From assembly GCA_964438705.1 (NCBI GenBank), contig CAYTKQ010000006.1, forward strand, positions 62,001 through 126,000: 64,000 bases of DNA, read 5' to 3'. The position numbers were made by a program, and so were the translations under genes. This document shows, piece after piece, positions 15,199-22,951 of this stretch. The notes beneath the pieces were generated by a model that was not told where the DNA came from, searched no databases, and worked only from the letters and a program-made list of their open reading frames with translations. Position 1 is the stretch's first letter; every line of letters begins with the position of its first letter. The DNA is from Christensenella sp964438705. GTDB lineage: Bacteria; Bacillota; Clostridia; Christensenellales; Christensenellaceae.

Positions 15199-15892
15199 GC
15201 TTTTTTATCCTTTGATAGCCGACCCCCGAAACAAGCGCCCCGCCCACCGCAATGGACAAGAACCACGCGAGGATGCGCCCCACCATATCCGCAAAGAAAT
15301 CCTGCTCAAACATACGGATCATGCGCGACTCAAGCGGATCGAGCATCCACAGGTCGTTGGTGAAAAACACGCGGTGGAAGCTGATCCAGAAATTGTTAAA
15401 ATCCACAGCCGCCCACATGCCGATCACCGCAAAAAAACCGAGCACAATGATCGTGCCCCAAAACCATCCCTGCAAAACGGGCGCAACTGCGCGCTTTTTC
15501 TTCCACACAAAGCAGCCCGCGATCAGCGCGCCGCCCGCAGCAAATCCCACGGCCATAAACGTGATCGCGCCCCGATAAAGCGCCTTCACATCCACCATGT
15601 GATCCTTTTCGCGCTGCGAATAATACTCCGTCCCGTTTTCCATTTGCAGATCGAGCGAAGAAACGCCGTCCTGTAAATAATCGAGCAGCGTATCGGTCGC
15701 CTGCTCCAATACCGGACCAGAAACGCCCACATACGCCGCCGTATCCATCTTCTGATATTCGTCTTTGTAAAAGGCCCTGTCGAACGCCACGCACGCAATG
15801 CACGCGACCGCCGCCGCAAAAATCACCAGCGCCGCCCCAATGATCGCAAAAAACCGAATCCACCCCGCGCCGCGCGCGCCTTCTTCACTCAT
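15188..15892 (-). CDS. TIGR01906/DUF1461-type integral membrane protein
   Basis: A 234-residue protein with four predicted transmembrane helices, one near the N-terminus (about 11-33), then a large external loop of some 65 residues, then helices at about 108, 140 and 205. The loop motif LLDYLQDG with a following YYSQREKDHMVDVKALY is typical of the TIGR01906/DUF1461 membrane family, whose function is unknown. The last external loop contains FTNDLWMLDP, also characteristic. Its ATG overlaps the stop of the cyclase gene as ATGA and its end overlaps tsaD, so it sits in the same operon. Confidence 0.8.
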   Translation of the reverse strand: MSEEGARGAGWIRFFAIIGAALVIFAAAVACIACVAFDRAFYKDEYQKMDTAAYVGVSGPVLEQATDTLLDYLQDGVSSLDLQMENGTEYYSQREKDHMVDVKALYRGAITFMAVGFAAGGALIAGCFVWKKKRAVAPVLQGWFWGTIIVLGFFAVIGMWAAVDFNNFWISFHRVFFTNDLWMLDPLESRMIRMFEQDFFADMVGRILAWFLSIAVGGALVSGVGYQRIKKHGN

Positions 15893-16470
15893 TGCTCTCC
15901 GTCCCGCTCCTGAATCAGACATGCGCGGATGGGCGAGCCGTCCGTGTTGATCTTCAATGGAAGCGCACACAGAAAATAAGCTCCCGGCTCCGCCTTATGC
16001 AGATCGAGCGATTCCAGCACCACAATGCCTTCGCAAAGCAAAATCTTGTGCACCGCGTCGTTCCCGATCGATTGCGCGTCCGTTCCCACAAGGCATACGC
16101 CCGCGTCCACCAGCCGCTGCGCGCTCTGCTCGGAAAGCCGCGCCTCCGCGCCCTCCGTGCTCTTTAAAAGCAGCCGGCGCGTGCCCACCGGTATCTTGAG
16201 GTTCTTGCGCTCCACAAGAACTGCGTCGCCCACAAGCGTCGACAAAGGAATTTCCTTTGTCGTCTTTCCGCCCACCACCACATGCGCGGGCGCGTCGATG
16301 TGCGTGCCGCTGTGCGATCCCATCGTCAGCTTCGAAACCGCGTATCCATAATTTTCTACCGTGAAAAACTGCTCCAAACGCACATGCGGGTCACCCTCAT
16401 ACACCTGCGTATCACTGTTCAGCTCACGTGTGATATCGATAATCTTAATTTTAAACACCTCGTTTGTCAT
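15889..16470 (-). CDS. Cyclase family protein (arylformamidase/KynB-like hydrolase)
   Basis: A 193-residue member of the metal-dependent cyclase/arylformamidase family. The signature HSGTHIDAPAHV supplies the zinc ligands, with GDPHVRLEQF and a C-terminal LPLKINTDGSPIRACLI typical of small bacterial members. Characterised relatives hydrolyse N-formylkynurenine or isatin, but many do neither and no tryptophan-degradation gene is nearby, so the substrate is open. It is first in the leftward run to cwlD and is divergent from the DUF2871-like gene at 16660 across a 189-bp intergenic region. Confidence 0.85.
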   Translation of the reverse strand: MTNEVFKIKIIDITRELNSDTQVYEGDPHVRLEQFFTVENYGYAVSKLTMGSHSGTHIDAPAHVVVGGKTTKEIPLSTLVGDAVLVERKNLKIPVGTRRLLLKSTEGAEARLSEQSAQRLVDAGVCLVGTDAQSIGNDAVHKILLCEGIVVLESLDLHKAEPGAYFLCALPLKINTDGSPIRACLIQERDGEQ

Positions 16471-16659
16471 AGCCCCAACAATTCCGTACTCTTATTATAG
16501 TGATTTTCATGTGCTTTTTCAACCGTCGCCACAAATTATTCACAAATCCTGTTTTCATTTCCGTGATCAGGGTATTAATGAAAATGGATTGGGGGTTTCC
16601 TGTCCAAATACAATTGTCGCGCACAAATATGGCGCGGCTGATTTTACGGGGGTAAATCA

Positions 16660-17073
16660 ATGAAAAAAATTTTGAAGGTCTCTTTTATCTACCTGCTTGC
16701 AGGGCTTGCGGCAGGCGTTTTTTTCCGCGAATTCACGAAGCTCAGCAATTTTGACGGAATCACGGCCCTTGGCACGGTGCACACGCACCTGCTCGTCCTC
16801 GGCATGATCGTTTTCCTGCTGATCGCCCTGTTCGATCACACACTCGGCATTTCGCAAAGCAAAAAATGGAAGCCCTTTTTGTGCGTTTATAACATCGGCA
16901 TCGTCATCGCCGCCGCAATGATGCTCACAAAAGGCGTTTTGCAGGTGCAGGGTCAGACGAGCACGGCCATGATCGCCGGCATCGCGGGGGTCGGGCACAT
17001 TCTGATTGGCGTGGGCCTCATCCTGTTGTTCCTCATGCTGTTCGAGCGTGCCGATCAAAAAGCAAAGGCCTGA
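16660..17073 (+). CDS. Four-helix membrane protein (DUF2871-like)
   Basis: A 137-residue hydrophobic protein with four predicted transmembrane helices (about 5-22, 37-60, 72-92, 107-130). The second carries HTHLLVLGMIVFLLIALFDH and the fourth GVGHILIGVGLILLFLML. The spaced intramembrane His residues resemble heme- or metal-binding bundles, and the overall pattern matches the DUF2871 family. Function is unknown. GGGGGTAA lies before the ATG. It is the only rightward gene in this part of the window and ends at a strong bidirectional terminator shared with the surface protein gene. Confidence 0.75.
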   Translation: MKKILKVSFIYLLAGLAAGVFFREFTKLSNFDGITALGTVHTHLLVLGMIVFLLIALFDHTLGISQSKKWKPFLCVYNIGIVIAAAMMLTKGVLQVQGQTSTAMIAGIAGVGHILIGVGLILLFLMLFERADQKAKA

Positions 17074-17098
17074 AAACAAATAACATTTTGCTCCAAAC

Positions 17099-17137
17099 AA
17101 AAGGATTCAAGCGGCTCCCGCCGCTTGAATCCTTTTT
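17099..17137. terminator. Bidirectional terminator between convergent genes
   Basis: A 16-bp perfect stem (17099-17114 with 17121-17136, arms AAAAGGATTCAAGCGG and its complement) around a six-base loop. A-runs and T-runs on both flanks serve the rightward 16660 gene and the leftward 17167 gene. Confidence 0.85.
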
Positions 17138-17166
17138 CTGTTGTCTGACTTAGTTGGCAGGGCCGC

Positions 17167-19479
17167 TTATTCCGTCTTCTTTCTTTTGATCATGACTGTT
17201 AATATCGTCGCCGCAGCAGCAGCAAGCAAAATCCACAAAGCAATGCTTGCGCCGTCCCCGGTCTTAGGGGCAGGCGTGGGGTTTGCGCTCGGTGTCGCCG
17301 TGGGCGCGGCCTCCTGCTGCACCGTAAACTGCACACTGCCCGCACGTTCCGCCGTGCCGTCCAAAAACTTCACTTCCAAGGTATATTTTCCGTCAGGCAG
17401 GGTCTGTAAAAATTCCTTGTAAAGCGTCACCATCACGCTGCCGCTCTCGGCTTTACCCAATATTCTGTCATAGCCCGGCCAGCCGCGCAGATCACATGCC
17501 GTCGCACTTGTGGGCGTTTGCGTCAGTGTCACGCCGTTCAGTCGGATGTCCGCAAGGTTTTTATAGTCGCCCGCAAAGCCCTGCACAAAGTCCTTTTTCG
17601 TGTCGATAGGCTTGTTTGGGTCGGGCGTCGGCCCGATGGGGCCGTGATCCGGCGCCTGTTCCCACTGCGCATACAGCGTTGCGTCGGCGTCAAGTTTGGT
17701 ACGTTGTTCGTCCGTGTAAGGCGTGCCGCCGCCGTTTGCCGCTGTGTTCCAGCCCGTAAAGTCGTATCCGGCTCTTATAAAGGCATTCTTTGTGATGGCT
17801 TGCTCCTTACCCTGCGTAAAGGTTTGGTTTTCCATGCTGCCGCTGCCGCCGTTCGCGTTGAAAGTAAGCGTGTAGATGGACTTCACCGTCACGTTGGCGG
17901 ATGTGGAACCGCTCACGCTGCCCAGCGTGATATTGCAGGTATAGCTTCCGCTGTCTGCGGGCGTTGCGCTTGCCTTGAAATAGGTGCGCCCTGTTTCGCC
18001 GGAAATCTCCGTTCCATCCTTCAGCCACTGATAAGAGACCACCGCCCCCGCATTCGGCGAAACAGCGAGAGAAAGCGTCTGCCCCTCATTTATATTCGCT
18101 CCCGCTATAGAAGGAGCGGCGGAGCCGGAGGGAAAGCCTCTCGAATCTGTATATGTGCCGCCTCCCTTAACCAACAGCATTAACGCGGAAACACCCGCAA
18201 ACGCATCATTTCCTATCGTTGGCTTGGATGCGGGCAGGGCGAGGGCTTTTAAGCCATCACAACTGGCAAAAGCACCTTCTCCCAGCGTCTGTACATTCGT
18301 TATATCCACTTCTTCCAGCAATTTACACCCTTGAAGAGCATACTCATCAATCGTATTGAGGTCGGAGGTGTCAACCAGGGAGGTCAACTTTTCGCAGTTG
18401 TAAAAAGAACCTGCTCCCAGCGACTTGATATTGCTCAAATCAATCTCTTTCAGTGATTTGCAGCCGGAAAATGCACCCGCCGGAATGGCTGTAAGATAAT
18501 CAAATCCTGTGCCGCTTGCTATGGTGAGTGCTTCGCAGCCCCAAAAAGCCTGCTCTCCCAACGATTGCACATTGCTCAAATCCACCTGTTGCAGCTTTTT
18601 GCAGCCATTAAAAGCGAACGCTCCAATCGTGCTTAGGCTGGAAGTGTCTCCTGCTGAGGTCAACGCTTCGCAGCCATCCAAAGCACCCTCCCCAATCGAC
18701 TCGACATGACTCAAATCCACCGCGCCCAGCGATTCGCAGCCGTTAAAAGCATTATTACCAATCGATGTGACACTCGAGGGCAGAATGATCGTTTGCAGCT
18801 TCACACGACCATTCACGTTGGCAAACGCGTTGTTCGGAATGGAGGTGTTGCTTGTGCCGCTCATGTCAAACGTTGTAAGCCCTGACAGATTGGTGCGCAT
18901 AAACAAAAAATCTTGATCGTTCAATATACCACGCTGCACGGTAATGCCAGTGATGACGCTGTAGTCGTAGGGCGCTTGCAGCTCGTTATTAACAGCCGAT
19001 TGCAGAGTCCCCGCGTCCACATTGGGAAGCGTGATCTTGATGTCGCCGGGCGCCATCAGCCCAACCGCGAAGTCGTCGTTTTTAGGCGGTGCGCATTCCC
19101 CTTCATGCCCCATTGGCAGCGTGCAGCCCGCTTTCACATCACAGGGCACATTTGCCTCGCCGTCCTTTTTTGCGCACTGCTCACAGGTGTGCGTGCAGAC
19201 CGCGCCGTCTATGGCATCGGCATAACCGCATTCGTCGTCATGTGCACAAACATAACCCTCTGCCGCACCTTTGGGCAGGCAAAGATAGCCGTCCTCTTGC
19301 ATGTGTGCGCACGGCGTGGCAGGGATTGCCTCCACATAGCCGCAGCTTTCGTCGTGCGATGCGTGGCAGAGCAGCCCGCCCTCCGCAGACGTGTCCTCCG
19401 CCCCGGCAAACACAGTGCCCGAAAACATCGTCAGCGCTACGCACAGCGCCAGAATCATGCAGAATGCCTTCTTTTTCAT
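17167..19479 (-). CDS. Cell-surface leucine-rich-repeat protein with Ig-like and InlB-type repeats
   Basis: A 770-residue secreted protein. Residues 1-26 are a signal peptide (AFCMILALCVALTMFSGTVFAG). Residues about 35-130 hold Cys/His-rich units of the form CxHxHDExCGY. About 170-435 is a run of BspA-type leucine-rich repeats (for example LGAVDLSHVESIGEGALDGC). An Ig-like domain follows (VSYQWLKDGTEISGETG), then a Listeria-Bacteroides repeat (LTFNANGGSGSMENQTF to ATLYAQWEQ). A Pro/Thr stretch ends in APKTGDGAS, a hydrophobic helix and KRKKTE, a degenerate sortase signal. It is probably anchored to the wall or membrane and binds host or neighbouring-cell ligands; the ligand is unknown. Confidence 0.85.
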   Translation of the reverse strand: MKKKAFCMILALCVALTMFSGTVFAGAEDTSAEGGLLCHASHDESCGYVEAIPATPCAHMQEDGYLCLPKGAAEGYVCAHDDECGYADAIDGAVCTHTCEQCAKKDGEANVPCDVKAGCTLPMGHEGECAPPKNDDFAVGLMAPGDIKITLPNVDAGTLQSAVNNELQAPYDYSVITGITVQRGILNDQDFLFMRTNLSGLTTFDMSGTSNTSIPNNAFANVNGRVKLQTIILPSSVTSIGNNAFNGCESLGAVDLSHVESIGEGALDGCEALTSAGDTSSLSTIGAFAFNGCKKLQQVDLSNVQSLGEQAFWGCEALTIASGTGFDYLTAIPAGAFSGCKSLKEIDLSNIKSLGAGSFYNCEKLTSLVDTSDLNTIDEYALQGCKLLEEVDITNVQTLGEGAFASCDGLKALALPASKPTIGNDAFAGVSALMLLVKGGGTYTDSRGFPSGSAAPSIAGANINEGQTLSLAVSPNAGAVVSYQWLKDGTEISGETGRTYFKASATPADSGSYTCNITLGSVSGSTSANVTVKSIYTLTFNANGGSGSMENQTFTQGKEQAITKNAFIRAGYDFTGWNTAANGGGTPYTDEQRTKLDADATLYAQWEQAPDHGPIGPTPDPNKPIDTKKDFVQGFAGDYKNLADIRLNGVTLTQTPTSATACDLRGWPGYDRILGKAESGSVMVTLYKEFLQTLPDGKYTLEVKFLDGTAERAGSVQFTVQQEAAPTATPSANPTPAPKTGDGASIALWILLAAAAATILTVMIKRKKTE

Positions 19480-19677
19480 CTCTTCTTCTCCCTTAAAATG
19501 TCAAAGCGATCACTTCCGTCCGGCAGAAAGGCGGGTGCTTCAAGAGGTGTATAATATGTCACAAAAAACGAATGTCCATCCGACTTTTTTGGGCAAAAAA
19601 GTATGAGGCCCTTCATGCAAAACAAGGGCGGATATTTCCGTTCCCGCGCCCGTTTTCCCCTGTTTTATGGCAAATAG

Positions 19678-19710
19678 AAAAACGGCAAAAAGCGCGTTTG
19701 CTCTTTGCCG
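19678..19710 (-). terminator. Terminator downstream of mrp
   Basis: The reverse strand has a hairpin with arms CGGCAAA and TTTGCCG (19683-19710) followed by TTTTTC (complement of 19678-19682), 40 bp after the mrp stop. Confidence 0.75.
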
Positions 19711-19751
19711 CAAAATTTTTTCAGCGTGTTTCCTCACATCGCGGTGACAGG

Positions 19752-20582
19752 CTACAGTTGCATCACGTGCTCCGCCGCCGCCTCAAGCCATTCGCCCTTC
19801 ACATCCGCGATGCTTCCCGCGTCCGCCGCGCGCGCGATCTCCGGGTCAAGCGGCACCCGCGCGAGCACCGGAAGCTCAAACTTCTCCGCGATCTCCTCCG
19901 CGTGGCTGTCGCCAAATACGCTGATGCGCTTTGCGCAGTCCGGGCACTCCAAATAGCTCATATTCTCCACAATGCCCAACACCGGAATATGCATCATATT
20001 TGCCATCTTCACCGCCTTGCCTACGATCATCGACACCAGCTCCTGCGGTGATGTCACCACGATGATCCCGTCGAGCGGGATGGACTGAAACACGCTCAGC
20101 GGCACATCCCCCGTGCCCGGCGGCATATCCACAAACATCACGTCCACATCCGTCCAAATCACGTCCTTCCAAAACTGACTCACCGTCCCCGCGATCACAG
20201 GCCCGCGCCACACAACGGGGTCTGTTTCATCGGGCAGCAGCAAATTGATGGACATCAGCTGTATCCCGTCTTTGGTTTCCACAGGAAATATCGTGTCCTC
20301 CGTTCCCCACGCTTTTTCACGCACGCCAAACATTTTGGGGATGGAAGGGCCCGTGATGTCCGCGTCCAAAATCGCCGTATGAAGCCCTCTGCGGCGCAGC
20401 AACACAGCCAGCATCGAGGTAACGAGGGATTTCCCCACGCCGCCCTTGCCGCTCACAATGCCGATCACCTTTTTGATGCTGCTCGACTCATGCGGAGTTT
20501 CCAAAAAATCCTTCGGGTCATACGGGCGCGACCCGCACCCCGAAGAACAGCTTTCACAGTCATGCGTACAATTTTCACTCAT
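19752..20582 (-). CDS. mrp: Mrp/NBP35-type iron-sulfur carrier P-loop ATPase
   Basis: A 276-residue protein. The N-terminal CTHDCESCSSGCGS provides clustered cysteines as in NBP35-type members. The deviant Walker A is GIVSGKGGVGKSLVTSML, Walker B is DVMFVDMPPGTGDVPL, and the C-terminal CPDC gives the bridging cluster site. Such proteins hold a labile [4Fe-4S] cluster between subunits and pass it to apoproteins, fitting a genome rich in Fe-S hydrogenases. It overlaps the upstream DUF1622-like gene as ATGA. The assignment is firm; client proteins are unknown. Confidence 0.92.
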   Translation of the reverse strand: MSENCTHDCESCSSGCGSRPYDPKDFLETPHESSSIKKVIGIVSGKGGVGKSLVTSMLAVLLRRRGLHTAILDADITGPSIPKMFGVREKAWGTEDTIFPVETKDGIQLMSINLLLPDETDPVVWRGPVIAGTVSQFWKDVIWTDVDVMFVDMPPGTGDVPLSVFQSIPLDGIIVVTSPQELVSMIVGKAVKMANMMHIPVLGIVENMSYLECPDCAKRISVFGDSHAEEIAEKFELPVLARVPLDPEIARAADAGSIADVKGEWLEAAAEHVMQL

Positions 20583-20938
20583 TCCTTCTCTTCTCCTCGC
20601 AAATCGTCGGAAGCCTTGATCTCCTTATTCAAAAAGTATGAAATCACCGTGCGGATCACAACGATCGCCGCCAGACGTATAATATCCTCAAATGTAGGCT
20701 TAGCGATCGACTCAATGATGTCCGCGACAATCAATATTTCAAGGCTCAGCAGCACATACACGCCAAGGCCGTTTTTAATGCGCGTGATCGACAAAAACCG
20801 TTCCCGTTTTCCGCTTTTGTGGAATTGCGCGGCAACAAAATCCTTCACACATAAAATAACGCCCCACACCAGTATCACGACCGAACAAAGATAAAGCACA
20901 GTCGTGATGATCTCGAGATACGGTATAAACAATTCCAT
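20579..20938 (-). CDS. DUF1622-like small membrane protein
   Basis: A 119-residue protein with three predicted transmembrane helices (about 8-30, 55-76, 82-104). ITRIKNGLGVYVLLSLEILIVADIIESI and DIIRLAAIVVIRTVISYFLNKEI match the pattern of DUF1622 membrane proteins, of unknown role. Its stop overlaps the mrp start (ATGA), so the two are translationally coupled, though no functional link is known. A charged C-terminus (KASDDLRGEEKE) faces the cytoplasm by the positive-inside rule. Confidence 0.75.
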   Translation of the reverse strand: MELFIPYLEIITTVLYLCSVVILVWGVILCVKDFVAAQFHKSGKRERFLSITRIKNGLGVYVLLSLEILIVADIIESIAKPTFEDIIRLAAIVVIRTVISYFLNKEIKASDDLRGEEKE

Positions 20939-20999
20939 AACGCGCTCCTCTCACTGACAAATATGATGATCCATATTTACCCGCATTTTTCAAACGCAA

Positions 21000-21029
21000 A
21001 ACACAACAAGAGGGGGGACGCCCCTCTTG
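21000..21029 (-). terminator. Terminator after the 21058 gene
   Basis: The arms CAAGAGGGG and CCCCTCTTG (21007-21015 with 21021-21029) form a hairpin followed on the reverse strand by TTGTGTTTTG. The T-tract is imperfect. Confidence 0.6.
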
Positions 21030-21057
21030 ACGTTTCATTGCTTATTTTGCCCGAAGC

Positions 21058-21402
21058 TCATTTTTTCGGAAGGCGTTTGCGCGGGTCCTTCAAATACTCC
21101 TTGAATTTCACGCGGAAGATGACGAAGTACGCCACCACGCAGCCGAGGATATAGATGATGCTGATGATGCTCCACACCGACATCGCCTTGTCCGGGCTCA
21201 TATATTCGAGGATGGACAGCGCCAGCAGCGGCGCACCCGTGATCCAGCAAAAAAGCCGCAGCAGCTTGCGGTGCTCCGCCTGCATCTCCTCCGGATAGTC
21301 GTTCTCATAAGCCTTGCCCGACCCCTTGATCGCGTAGTACAGCAGGTACACCCCGATAAAGATGTCGAAAATGATCATAAAATTAAATGCGCCGTCTACC
21401 AT
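21058..21402 (-). CDS. Small membrane protein of unknown function
   Basis: A 114-residue protein with three predicted transmembrane segments (about 6-25, 48-66, 73-96) and a basic C-terminus (RVKFKEYLKDPRKRLPKK). The first helix is MIIFDIFIGVYLLYYAIKGSG. I do not recognise a family beyond generic small integral membrane proteins. It begins 16 bp after the cysS stop in the same direction, so it is probably in the cysS transcript, and it ends at a hairpin terminator. Confidence 0.7.
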   Translation of the reverse strand: MVDGAFNFMIIFDIFIGVYLLYYAIKGSGKAYENDYPEEMQAEHRKLLRLFCWITGAPLLALSILEYMSPDKAMSVWSIISIIYILGCVVAYFVIFRVKFKEYLKDPRKRLPKK

Positions 21403-21417
21403 TCTTCCATTCCCCCG

Positions 21418-22803
21418 TTAGATTTTATTGATTTTAACGCCGTCTGGCGTGTCTTTCAGTTCATAGCCCCGGCAAGCGATCTCGTCGCGCAAACGGTCTG
21501 CCTCCGCCCAGTTTTTCTCCGCGCGCGCGGCCTGGCGTTGCTCTGCCATATCCACAATGTCCTGCGGAACCGCCGCTTCCTCTTCCGGCTCGATGCCGAG
21601 CACGTCGAGAAGCGTATCCAACAGCGTGAGAGCCGCCTGCGCGTCCTCACGCCTGCCGCCCGCCGCAAACAGCGTGTTCACTTCCTTCACGTATTCAAAT
21701 ATCCCGCCGATCGCGTCCGCCGTGTTCAGGTCGTCGTCCATCGCCTCGTTGAATTTTTCGCTCGCCGCCTCAATCACCGGTTTGATGTCCACCGGCGTTT
21801 CCTTCGGGTGCTCCATCACAAATTTCAGATTGTCGCGGCAGTTTAAGATGCGGTCATAGGCCGTCTCACTCTGCGTAAGCAGATCGCCGGAAAAATTGAT
21901 CGGGTTTGCGTAATGCGCACTCAGCATGAACAGGCGCACAGCGCTTCCCCTAAATTCCTTCAAAATGTCGCGCACCGTAAAAAAGTTCCCGGCGGATTTA
22001 GACATCTTTCTGTTGTCGATGTTGATGTAGCCGTTGTGCATCCAATAGTTCGCAAAGGGCTTGCCTGTGGCGGCCTCGCTCTGCGCGATCTCGTTTTCAT
22101 GGTGCGGGAATTTCAAGTCCTGCCCGCCCCCGTGAATGTCGAGCGTGTCGCCCAAATACTTCATGCTCATCGCCGAACACTCGATGTGCCAGCCTGGCCG
22201 GCCCGGCCCCCACGGGCTGTCCCACGCGATCTCGCCTTCCTTCTTCGCCTTCCACAGCGCAAAATCCATGGGATTCTTCTTTTGCTCGTTCACGTCGATG
22301 CGCGCGCCAAGCTCCAGCTCGGAAAGGTCCTGCCCGGAGAGCTTGCCATATCCGGGGAAGCTCTGTGTGTCAAAATATACGTCGCCGTTTAGCTCATACG
22401 CATGCCCCTTGTCGATCAGCGTCTGCACAAGCCCTATGATCTCGTCAATGTGCTCCGTCGCCTTTGGGTGCATTGTCGCGGGACGGATGTTGAGCGCCGC
22501 CGCATCCTTGAAATATTCGTTGATGTAGCGTTCGCCGAGTTCCTTAACCGTCGTGCCTTCCTCCGCCGCCACGCGGATCATCTTGTCGTCCACGTCGGTA
22601 AAGTTCTGCACAAAATTCACTTTGTAGCCACGGTATTCCAAATATCTGCGGAGCGTGTCAAACACGATGAACGGACGCGCGTTTCCGATGTGAAAATAAT
22701 TGTAGACCGTCGGCCCGCACGCGTAAATGTTGAACTGACCGGGTATCTGCGGATTCAGTTCCTCTTTTTTGCCCGTCATTGAGTTAAATATCTTCAAAAT
22801 CAA
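21418..22803 (-). CDS. cysS: Cysteinyl-tRNA synthetase
   Basis: A 461-residue class I synthetase. The HIGH motif is YNYFHIGNARPF and KMSKS is RKMSKSAGN. The zinc site that selects cysteine is visible as YACGPTV, WHIECSAMS and FPHHENEIAQSEA. The C-terminal helical anticodon-binding domain spans about 330-461. In Bacillus cysS adjoins mrnC and rlmB; here it lies 8 kb away, so that cluster has been split. A promoter at 22828-22856 precedes it, and no T-box leader is seen in the short upstream region. Confidence 0.97.
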   Translation of the reverse strand: MILKIFNSMTGKKEELNPQIPGQFNIYACGPTVYNYFHIGNARPFIVFDTLRRYLEYRGYKVNFVQNFTDVDDKMIRVAAEEGTTVKELGERYINEYFKDAAALNIRPATMHPKATEHIDEIIGLVQTLIDKGHAYELNGDVYFDTQSFPGYGKLSGQDLSELELGARIDVNEQKKNPMDFALWKAKKEGEIAWDSPWGPGRPGWHIECSAMSMKYLGDTLDIHGGGQDLKFPHHENEIAQSEAATGKPFANYWMHNGYINIDNRKMSKSAGNFFTVRDILKEFRGSAVRLFMLSAHYANPINFSGDLLTQSETAYDRILNCRDNLKFVMEHPKETPVDIKPVIEAASEKFNEAMDDDLNTADAIGGIFEYVKEVNTLFAAGGRREDAQAALTLLDTLLDVLGIEPEEEAAVPQDIVDMAEQRQAARAEKNWAEADRLRDEIACRGYELKDTPDGVKINKI

Positions 22804-22827
22804 AACCTCTTTCCGTCATACCTGTTT

Positions 22828-22856
22828 ATTATAATATACGCGCGCCGAATGCACAA
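22828..22856 (-). promoter_or_regulatory. Promoter of cysS
   Basis: The reverse strand carries TTGTGC (complement of 22851-22856), a 17-bp spacer and TATAAT (complement of 22828-22833), about 25 bp from the cysS start. The short leader rules out a T-box. Confidence 0.6.
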
Positions 22857-22951
22857 GCGTAAAGTCATTTTAATGCATGGGATTCCGCCCTTCGATGCAG
22901 CCGCTTTCACAATGATTCATTTTGCAAATTGTTCATTGATTGATGCGATCC

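Noticed and set aside
19548..19608. Small plus-strand frame and AT palindrome (ACTTTTTTG/CAAAAAAGT) in the gap before the surface protein gene
   Set aside because: The 16-codon frame has no ribosome binding site and the palindrome lacks a neighbouring promoter or gene to serve; chance AT-rich symmetry is likely.
22804..22951. Possible T-box leader for cysS
   Set aside because: The promoter lies about 25 bp from the start, too close for a T-box, and no T-box sequence is present.
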